Below are positions 21,558 to 29,441 of a DNA stretch of 50,391 nucleotides, one piece after another. This DNA is from Pleurocapsaceae cyanobacterium CSU_1_1 (lineage in GTDB: Bacteria > Cyanobacteriota > Cyanobacteriia > Cyanobacteriales > Xenococcaceae). The DNA is taken from the NCBI GenBank assembly GCA_012034765.1, contig JAAUOU010000015.1:1-50391 (forward strand). The letters are read 5' to 3'. Below the pieces are notes generated by a model, which was not told the origin of the DNA, did no database searches, and saw only the letters and a list, made by a program, of their open reading frames with translations. A program made the translations under genes and the position numbers. Within the stretch, counting starts at the first letter, position 1, and each line of letters begins with the position of its first letter.

Positions 21558-24023
21558 CTAAAAAATATCTTTTCGGCGCAGCACAATTAAAGCAATAGTG
21601 CTGTAAATCAAAGTATGAACTATTAAAATTCCCCAATTAAGCATCAGATTTGACCAAGTAGGTTCATAAACTGAAGAGGGTTGAAAGATATCATTTAGTA
21701 CTTCTGCACTCAAAATCGGGTTGGGTTGAGGAGCCATGGCGTTAACATCAGTCAAAGCACCATAAGCGCCAATTGACCATCGACTAAGCATTAGCCAAGA
21801 AAGCTTACTGGACCATCCTTCAAGAGTAAATAACACTCCCGAAAAGATAATTTGGGGAATCATTACTAGAGGTAAAATTCCGTTGCCTTCGTTCTCAGTT
21901 TTGACAAATGCTGATAGCATCAAACTTAAGCTAGTACTAGCGAGTAAAGTTAAAAAAGTAGTGATGGCAAATCCTAGTGACCAAGGAATTAATTTTGATT
22001 GAGGGTCTTGAAAAATCAGCAAGACTACAGCAGAAATGAGTAAGGTTTGAACTAAAGCCAGTCCACCGCGAATCATTAGCTTAGAACTTAAATAGGGGAT
22101 CAGACGTAAATTAAGTAAGCGTTCGCGAAAATAAATCGCTGCTTCTTGGACTATTTCTCGAATAGCATTAGCTAAACCGATCCAAATAGCGATCGAACTA
22201 AAGATAAATAATAGACGTAGTGCTAGAGATGCTTGGGTAATACTGGGGGGATCGGCAACACTTAGAGGTTGTTCGTTACGCAGAGGTAAGCCAGTAAGAG
22301 CAATAGTAATTGGGCCTGCTAACAAAGTTAAAATAAGGCTGGTGCGGTCTCGACTAACTAGCTTCCAATACGTCGACATAACAAAGATAGCTGGGCAAAC
22401 AGAGAGATTCCTATTTGAGAACTATTAAACTTAGCAGCCTGCTGGTTTTCTTTGCCTGGACTTAGAGAATTTTGGACATATGACCTATATTCAGGAGAGT
22501 TAATATATTTTTGTGACCAATAGTGTACCCGTTCGGCGATCGCCAGCTTATTTTTACCTTTATTTAACTCAATGTAAATATCGGCAAAATCACCAAAATG
22601 CTCGTCTTCAAAATTTCCGCCGTTACGCTGAAAAAATGCGAGGGCTTCTTTGGGAGGGCCATAATAACAAAGGTTGCCCCCTAATCCCATAAAGGCAATG
22701 CGATCGCAAATACTAATATTATCGGTAGCGTGGGTCACCAAAGCAATAGTTCTGCCTCGATCTGCTTGCTCTCGTAAAAGCTGCATCATTTCTTTGTCTA
22801 AACCAGGATCTAGTCCTGAAGTTGGTTCGTCTAAAAAAAATAGCTTAGGATCTGCTAGTAGTTCGACCCCAATACTAACTCGCTTGCGTTGACCGCCACT
22901 GAGTTTAGATACTAGGGTATTGCGCACGTGGGAAAGCTTGATCTGTTCTAAAGTACTGCTAATCACCTCACTGATATTGGTGTCTGGGGGTAGCCGTAGT
23001 TGACAGGCACAGCGCAATACTTCCTCGACAGTTAGAGCGCCATGAATTATGTCGTCTTGAGGAACATAGCCAACCTGAGAACGATAAACAGCCCAATTTT
23101 TGCGTAGATTATCACCGTTTAAATAGACATTGCCTGAAGATATAGGTGCAATCCCCAATAGCGCCTTCATCAGGGTAGATTTGCCCGCACCACTCCCCCC
23201 AACAAAAGCAACTAGCTGTCCTGGTTCTAGAACTAAATAAACATCATTGAGGATGGTGAAAGTTTCGCCTTTTTTATCTTGTACCTGAAAAGTTAGCTTG
23301 TGAGCATCAAGACGAATTTGATTATTAGCATTGGTTAACTCTAATGCTTCCCCTGTAAACATTAAGACATAAGGTCCAATCTGAATTGTATCTCCTTTGT
23401 TGAGATGGTAGGGCTTAGTTAAACGCTTTGCGCTAACAAAAGTACCGTTGCTGCTGCGATCCTGTAAGATATAGCCCCCTTTTCCATCGGGGTTAATTGT
23501 GGCGTGGAGACGAGAAACCGTGGGGGCATCTAATTCAATTGCCGAAGTGCTGTTAGGCGATCGCCCTAATTCTACTGGCCATTTTTGTAACCCCTTGAGA
23601 ACAAGGCGACGTACCTTGGGGATACTCATTTCTCCTTGCTTAGGATTGTAGTAAGTAAGAATTATTTGCTGACGGGGATCAAGACCAATATGCAGTTGCT
23701 CTCCGTTTTTAAGCAGATGTCCTTGGGTTAAGTTAATCCGAGACTGGTGGAGAAAAATACCGTTGCCACTAGGCTTTTGTTCATGGCGATCGCCATCATA
23801 AATCCGAAAGTTGTTGCCCTCTTTTTCGATAATTGCCTGTTTGCGAGACACTATATTCCACTCACTGGGAGTTAGCATATTCGCCCAACTAGGATCTCTA
23901 CCCAAATAGTTAAGCTCATGACTCAGATAGAGAATTTTTTTTTTGACCTTGGTTATCAAGTTCGATATAGGGTTCAGTCTCAACGTTGAGCAGTACTGTC
24001 TCCTTGGAATAATTATTAGTCAT
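21558..24023 (-). CDS. FHA-ABC-ABC2 transporter (ABCG-like half transporter), frame broken twice
   Basis: After repair, one 821-residue protein. It opens with an FHA domain (LYLSHELNYLGRDPSW), a second FHA (LGRSPNSTSAIELD and LQDRSSNGTFVSAKRL), then an ABC ATPase with Walker A FVGGSGAGKST, signature LSGGQRKRVSIG and Walker B LFFLDEPTSGLDP, then an ABC-2 permease with six helices (from YWKLVSRDRTSLIL). Frame breaks lie at the T10 tract 23935-23944 (one base too many) and near 22370 (one base missing: CRR then YWKLV). The ATG at 24023 gives MTNNYSKETVLLNVETEPYI. FHA domains bind phosphothreonine, so kinase control is likely. Possible exporter for the adjacent polysaccharide or a lipid. Confidence 0.82.
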
Positions 24024-24255
24024 AGTGTCTAATATTTATATTTATCTAAAAACACGGTGGGGAACTAAACCTAGTTTTATAATATATACGTCTTACGCTA
24101 ATTAATATTGCTAGGAAGAACATAATCTCGAAATATCGAAACTCTCAGCAAATCAAACTACTTTAAGTACTCTCTCGTATTTCGAGTAAACTAGCTCTGG
24201 TGAGACTGTTGAATTCCTGCTGGTACAACTATTACATTTATCTTTTGATCGATTA

Positions 24256-25437
24256 ATGCTCCCTCGCCAAGACACAGTTGAAATCTTTTCTACTTTTATT
24301 CAATTTGACTACGATCGCTTTGCTGGTTGGGCAACAGATACTCGTCTGCGTCGGAGTATGAGGCAATCCTTAAGTACAATAGCAACGGTTAATTCAGCTA
24401 ATTTTTGGGCTTTATATTGGCATCAGATCTGGCAGCAGCAGCCTACGGGTTTGGCAAGAGAACATTTGACTGCTTATTTACAAGAAGTTTGCTTTTGGTC
24501 GGCAACAAAAACTATTAGTGGTTTTAACAGCAGTCAATATAGCGTTCCTGATTGCTTTCAAGTAGCGATCGCTCGCATCGATAAGGTTCTCAAAGGGTTT
24601 GACCGCGAACGGGGATTTAACTTAAAAAGCTATGCCAGTATTACTTTTGCCAATCTAATTCGCGAACTGCTGCGTCAGCAAAAAGAAATTGATATTTGTT
24701 CTGATTGGTCTTTACTGCGTAAACTGAGCCAAAAAAGAATGATTGAGGCTCTAGCTAATGCAGGACTAGATCGAGAAACAACTGAACAATATGTTTTAGC
24801 TTGGAATTGTCTCCAAACTATCTATGTTCCCGAACGAGCTTCTCCTACCCGCCAGCTACCAAAACCACAACCAGAAACCTGGTTAGCGATCGCTAATCTT
24901 TATAATCAAGAACGTCATCTTCAGTTGCCATCCACGGAAGCTGTTACCTGTGAACGTTTAGAAAAATGGCTGTTGATCTGCGTTAAAGCGGTGCGTTCTT
25001 ATCTATTTCCCAATGTCGCTTCGATTAATCAGTCTAAGACTGGTTATGACACAGGAGAAATTGTTGACTCTCTGGTGGGAGTGGATCAATCACCCTTAGT
25101 AAACATGATTGCTCAAGAGGAAATCGAGCAACGAACTCAACAACATACCGATATTAATCAGTTTTTAACCGCCATCATCAAACAGCTTAAACCAGAAGAG
25201 CAAAAATTACTGGAATTTTATTATGCTTTGGGTTTAAAACAGGCAGAGATTGCTCAAGAATTAAACACCAAGCAATACAGTGTTTCTCGTAAATTATCTA
25301 GGGTCAGAAAAGAACTGCTACTGGCTTTGGCAGAGTGGAGTCAATCAACTATGCATATTTCTTTGACCTCTAACATACTCGACAATATCAGTTCTCTATT
25401 AGAAGAATGGTTAGCTAGCTACTATGACAGCAATTAA
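24256..25437 (+). CDS. Alternative sigma-70 family factor (group 3-like)
   Basis: 393 residues. A region-2-like segment (FDRERGFNLKSYASITFANL followed by IRELLRQQKEIDI) and a region-4 helix-turn-helix near residues 313-356 (LKPEEQKLLEFYYALGLKQA then EIAQELNTKQYSVSRKLSRV) support a sigma factor. The middle is divergent, as in the cyanobacterial group that sits next to DUF1822 genes. Here DUF1822 follows after 40 bp on the same strand, so the pair is probably co-transcribed. The genes controlled are unknown. Divergently transcribed from the ABC transporter. Confidence 0.8.
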   Translation: MLPRQDTVEIFSTFIQFDYDRFAGWATDTRLRRSMRQSLSTIATVNSANFWALYWHQIWQQQPTGLAREHLTAYLQEVCFWSATKTISGFNSSQYSVPDCFQVAIARIDKVLKGFDRERGFNLKSYASITFANLIRELLRQQKEIDICSDWSLLRKLSQKRMIEALANAGLDRETTEQYVLAWNCLQTIYVPERASPTRQLPKPQPETWLAIANLYNQERHLQLPSTEAVTCERLEKWLLICVKAVRSYLFPNVASINQSKTGYDTGEIVDSLVGVDQSPLVNMIAQEEIEQRTQQHTDINQFLTAIIKQLKPEEQKLLEFYYALGLKQAEIAQELNTKQYSVSRKLSRVRKELLLALAEWSQSTMHISLTSNILDNISSLLEEWLASYYDSN

Positions 25438-25477
25438 ATAAAAAATTAGAACATCTATATCTTGAGGATTTACGTCG

Positions 25478-26642
25478 ATGATTACCACCAACTCAACTAT
25501 ATTTAATGCCACAGATTTAGTTCTCGAAATAGACCAAGCTACTATTGAAAGGGTTTGGTTACTCAGCCAAACTGCAAGCAACCCTTCTAGCCGTTGGCAG
25601 AACTATCTCAATCAAGTTGCGTTGGCGGTTTTTTACCCTGGTTACAGGCTGAAGAAGATGCTACGGCTAAGATACAGTGGCAACAGGAGCAACAGGATGC
25701 TGTTTGGGAAGTAGTTAACGGTACAGCGATCGCCATTAAAAATGCTAACTTGGTTCTAATTCCTAGTGAAGCCGACGATTTAGAAGAACTAAGAGTTCCT
25801 CAGGAATGGATCGACCTGCCGAACTGGCAGGCAGACTATTATTTAGCAGTACAGGTCAATGTTGATGGTGGTTATGTTCGAGTTTGGAGTTACGCTACTC
25901 ATCAACAGTTAAAGCAGGGAAGTTTTAATCACAGCGATCGCACCTATAGTCTCACGGATGAAGAACTGATCGGCGATCTTAACGCCTTGTGGGTTGCCAG
26001 GGCATTATGTCCCAACGAAGCTACTCAAGCTGTAATTGAACCTCTTGGAGAACTGAGTCCTGTCCAGGCAAACAACTTAATTGAGCGTTTGGGTAATCCC
26101 GCCCAGCTTTTACCTCGACTAGTAGTTCCCTTTGCTACCTGGAGTGCATTGCTACAAAATCCCTCTTGGTGTCTTCGTCTGGCGGCAACTCGTCGTGGTA
26201 TAGCTACCAGAACTCCTGTTTTGCAGTGGCTCAAGCAGGGTTTGAGTAACCTTTATACAGAATTTGGCTGGCGACAGATTGAAGTAACTCTAAGTGCTGA
26301 AGGGGCTAAAGCTGCTACTACTGATGCCGTTATTCCTGCTGTTGGTTTAGCCAAAAATTGGCGATCGCCAATCAACCTTATGAATTAAAAATTCTCCCCC
26401 TAGCAGAAGCAGGTGCTTGGCGCTTTGAATTATGCTGTCTTACTCCTGGCTGTATGATCCCTGCTGGTTTTAAGCTAAAATTACTTACTTGCGAACTGCA
26501 AGATTTTGACGGTAACGAAGATCGGGCAACACAAGCAGTTCCTCAACTTGCTTTAGAAGTGGATCTCGATCCAGGAGAATCATTATTATGGCAAGTCGAA
26601 CCAACTCCCGATAACTATCAACAGGAAATATTGCAGTTTTAA
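25478..26642 (+). CDS. DUF1822 family protein, frame broken twice
   Basis: Three overlapping frames together give one 388-residue DUF1822 protein. The first carries IDQATIERVWLLSQTASNPS; the second carries GGFLPWLQAEEDA, LPNWQADYYLAVQVNVDGGY and VRVWSYATHQQLK; the third carries ANQPYELKILPLAEAG. Repair needs one G in the GG at 25625-25626 (QVAL-GGFLPW) and one A in the AAAAA at 26353-26357 (LAK-K-LAIANQPYEL). DUF1822 proteins are almost confined to cyanobacteria and often sit beside a sigma factor and a CHASE2 protein; the CHASE2 gene is absent here. Function unknown. Confidence 0.78.
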
Positions 26643-26643
26643 T

Positions 26644-27189
26644 ATGGGTAAGATATTAACTGAAATTGACCATAACTTACAATCTTGGCTTAGCCAACAG
26701 CAAATCTTTTTTGTTGCTACTGCACCTTTATCTGCTGACGGTCATATTAATTGCTCTCCAAAGGGTGCTGATTCTTTTCGCGTAATTAATCCAAAGACAG
26801 TAGCTTATCAAGATTTAACGGGAAGCGGGGTCGAAACTATTGCTCATCTTCAAGAAAATAGCAGAATTGTGATTATGTTTTGTGCTTTTGCAGGCGCTCC
26901 TCAAATTGCTCGTTTACACGGCAAAGGGACTCCTGTTTTTCAGGATAATACCGATTACCAGGCAATAGCAAAACTCTTTCAACCTCATCCAGGGGAAAGA
27001 GCCATAATTAAAATAGATGTACAAAGAATTTCTACTTCTTGTGGCTATTCCGTACCGCTATATGACTATATAGATGACCGTGATGTTTTAGATAAATGGA
27101 CAGAAAAGAAAAGTCCAGAAGAATTAGCTGCTTATAGACAAAAGAAGAATCAGTTAAGTATTGATGGTTTACCTGGATTATTGTCTTGA
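26644..27189 (+). CDS. Pyridoxamine 5'-phosphate oxidase-fold protein
   Basis: 181 residues. ATAPLSADGHINCSPKGADS and VAYQDLTGSGVETIAHL match the split-barrel flavin-binding family (PF01243), as does RLHGKGTPVFQDN. The start is 2 bp after the DUF1822 stop, so translational coupling is likely, but a functional link is not shown. Probably FMN- or F420-type binding; true pyridoxamine oxidase activity is unlikely from family members of this subtype. Complete. Confidence 0.8.
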   Translation: MGKILTEIDHNLQSWLSQQQIFFVATAPLSADGHINCSPKGADSFRVINPKTVAYQDLTGSGVETIAHLQENSRIVIMFCAFAGAPQIARLHGKGTPVFQDNTDYQAIAKLFQPHPGERAIIKIDVQRISTSCGYSVPLYDYIDDRDVLDKWTEKKSPEELAAYRQKKNQLSIDGLPGLLS

Positions 27190-27321
27190 ATAAATAGCGT
27201 GTAATAGTAGAGGGATAAAATATTTTGAGGACTACGAATTTAATTCGTAATGCTCATATTTTACAGTTTGACTTGATATGATCTATATATAAAGATATGT
27301 AAAGATAGAAATATAGCAACT

Positions 27322-28206
27322 GTGGTCACAAATTCGTCATTAAAAAATAGCTTGTTACAGTTAGACTGGCATTGGCAAGGTCATAAAATCCGCTATACCG
27401 TTGCAGGAGAAGGCAAACCATTGCTGTTAATCCACGGCTTTGGAGCATCTATAGGGCATTGGCAACAGAATATTCCTGTATTGGCAGATGCAGGTTATCA
27501 GGTATTCGCCTTAGATCTACTGGGTTTTGGGGGGTCAGATAAAGCAGCTTTAGATTACACCTTGGAACTATGGGAATCGCAAATTACTGATTTCTGGAAA
27601 GAATTTATTAATCAGCCAACAGTGTTTGTCGGTAACTCGATTGGCGCACTTTTGGCGTTAATGGTGGTTACTAACCATCCTGCGATCGCTGCTGGAGGTG
27701 TATTAATTAACTGCGCAGGGGGTTTAAATCATCGACCAGGAGATCTCAACCCCATCTTAGGCTTAGTCATGAGCGGATTTGCTAAGTTAGTCAATTCTCC
27801 CGTTACGGGCAACTTAATTTTCAATAATATTCGGCGCAAAAGCCAAATTCGTCGTACTCTTTATCAAGTTTATCGCGATCGCCGTGCCGTAACTGACGAT
27901 TTAGTAGAAATGCTCTATAAACCATCCTGCGATCCAGGCGCACAGAAGGTTTTTGCCTCGGTGTTAACCGCTCCCGCTGGCAAAACTCCTGATGAATTAC
28001 TCCCCAATTTAAAACGCCCTTTATTAGTAGTTTGGGGGGAGAAAGATCCCTGGACACCGGTAGCAGGAGCCAAAATATATCAAGACTTAGCAGCTAGTAA
28101 TGCTGATGTCGAGTTCCAAATTATTCCCAATGCTGGTCATTGTCCCCACGACGAAAACCCCGAAGCTGTTAATGCTCAGATCATTCAATGGCTATCTAAC
28201 TGCTAA
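27322..28206 (+). CDS. Alpha/beta hydrolase
   Basis: 294 residues. The oxyanion-hole HG motif is LLLIHGFGASIGHWQQN, the nucleophile elbow is FVGNSIGALLAL (Ser), the acidic residue is in VVWGEKDPWTPV, and the catalytic His is in NAGHCPHDENPE. The triad is complete. Close to the cyanobacterial/plastid group of alpha/beta hydrolases that resemble pheophytinase and epoxide hydrolases; the substrate is unknown. GTG start at 27322 is the first start before the conserved region. Converges with the CNNM gene across heptamer repeats. Confidence 0.83.
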   Translation: MVTNSSLKNSLLQLDWHWQGHKIRYTVAGEGKPLLLIHGFGASIGHWQQNIPVLADAGYQVFALDLLGFGGSDKAALDYTLELWESQITDFWKEFINQPTVFVGNSIGALLALMVVTNHPAIAAGGVLINCAGGLNHRPGDLNPILGLVMSGFAKLVNSPVTGNLIFNNIRRKSQIRRTLYQVYRDRRAVTDDLVEMLYKPSCDPGAQKVFASVLTAPAGKTPDELLPNLKRPLLVVWGEKDPWTPVAGAKIYQDLAASNADVEFQIIPNAGHCPHDENPEAVNAQIIQWLSNC

Positions 28207-28211
28207 TTGCT

Positions 28212-28230
28212 GCGGCGATCGCATCGCCGC
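28212..28230. terminator. Perfect GC-rich hairpin between converging genes
   Basis: GCGGCGAT (28212-28219), three-base loop, ATCGCCGC (28223-28230). It includes a HIP1 core. No T tract follows, so intrinsic termination is only possible, not shown. Confidence 0.4.
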
Positions 28231-28242
28231 GTCCTTTAGGAC

Positions 28243-28275
28243 TACTTGCTACTTGCTACTTGCTACTTGCTACTT
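28243..28275. repeat. 7-bp tandem repeat, TACTTGC x 4.7
   Basis: Four perfect TACTTGC copies plus TACTT, placed between the alpha/beta hydrolase and CNNM genes and overlapping the CNNM stop codon. The longest heptamer tract in the window. Confidence 0.9.
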
Positions 28276-29332
28276 AAGTTTCCGTTAATGACTCATGGTG
28301 AATTCCTCTAGACTTGAGTAATCGTAGACGCTTCTTCCTGGCAATCTCCTGTAGGTCTACATTGCGATCGGTTTCATCAACAATTTCTCCCGTCAGCACT
28401 TCTAAAACGTCTTCTAGAGTAACAACTCCAGCCATGCCACCGTATTCGTCGAGGACTACTGCTAAATGTTCGCGATTTTCTTGAAATACCTTCAGCAGTT
28501 TATCGGCGCGATTGGTTTCAGGGACAAAGTGGGCGGGGCGCTGAAGAGTGTTGATTTGGCGATCGCCTTGTCCTTCAATCATGGCAGTTAAAAGTTCGTC
28601 TTTTAGCACTATTCCCGTAACATCATCGATAGTTTCATTAATTACCAGGATGCGAGTATGCTGAGATTTGATAATTTCGGATTGGCATTCAGCTAAGGTT
28701 TGTTCGCCCTTAAGATAAGTGACAATAATACGCGGACTCATTAAATCTGAAGCGTTAAGGTCGTTTAGCTGAAATACTCGCTGGATCATTTCTGCTTCAT
28801 CATCTTCAATTACTCCTTCTTGAAAACCAATATTAGTTAAAAATTTAATTTCCGCTTCATCAGTAGTAGGAAGGCTTTGACGCTTAACTATCGGGGCGGT
28901 GATCCGTTCAACTAACCACACCAAAGGAGTAAAGATTATGGTTAAAATTTTGACAGGAATCGCAACAAATAAACTAATCGGTTCTGCATAGCGTTGACCT
29001 ATAGTTTTGGGGAAAATTTCGCCAAAGATAATAATTAAAAAGGTGAGAATTCCTGAAACAAGTCCTAACCACTTATCATCAAGTACCGTCGTAGTCAAGC
29101 TACCAACCATAATACTGCCCACAATATTAAAGATATTATTGAGAATCACAATTGTGGCGATGGGTCGAGTAATATGCGAACGAATACGTGCCAGAGCTAA
29201 GGCTGCTGGTTTTTTCGACTGAGCTAATTGCCTTACTTTAATCGGCGAAATAGACAGTATTGCCGCTTCCGCCCCAGAACAAAAAGCCGAACCAGATAAG
29301 ACCACGACGACAACTATAATCAGAGCAAACAT
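28274..29332 (-). CDS. CNNM/CorC-type transporter with CBS pair (hemolysin family)
   Basis: 352 residues. The CNNM domain (residues 1-180) has four hydrophobic segments and SGAEAAILSISPIKVRQL, plus ILNNIFNIVGSIMVGS and IIFGEIFPKTIGQRYAEP. A CBS pair follows (MSPRIIVTYLKGEQTL onward, and VLDEYGGMAGVVTLEDVLEV). The usual C-terminal CorC_HlyC domain is missing, which is common for cyanobacterial members. Likely a Mg2+ or divalent-cation transporter or efflux regulator in the plasma membrane. The stop codon lies at the edge of the TACTTGC repeat. Confidence 0.85.
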   Translation of the reverse strand: MFALIIVVVVVLSGSAFCSGAEAAILSISPIKVRQLAQSKKPAALALARIRSHITRPIATIVILNNIFNIVGSIMVGSLTTTVLDDKWLGLVSGILTFLIIIFGEIFPKTIGQRYAEPISLFVAIPVKILTIIFTPLVWLVERITAPIVKRQSLPTTDEAEIKFLTNIGFQEGVIEDDEAEMIQRVFQLNDLNASDLMSPRIIVTYLKGEQTLAECQSEIIKSQHTRILVINETIDDVTGIVLKDELLTAMIEGQGDRQINTLQRPAHFVPETNRADKLLKVFQENREHLAVVLDEYGGMAGVVTLEDVLEVLTGEIVDETDRNVDLQEIARKKRLRLLKSRGIHHESLTET

Positions 29333-29441
29333 AGAACAAGATAATGGTTAATCTTTAATATAATTCAAAAAGAGAAATAAGCATGATCATTATTTACTTT
29401 GGCGCTATACCTAAACGAAGATCTTTAAGCTGATCGTCAAA

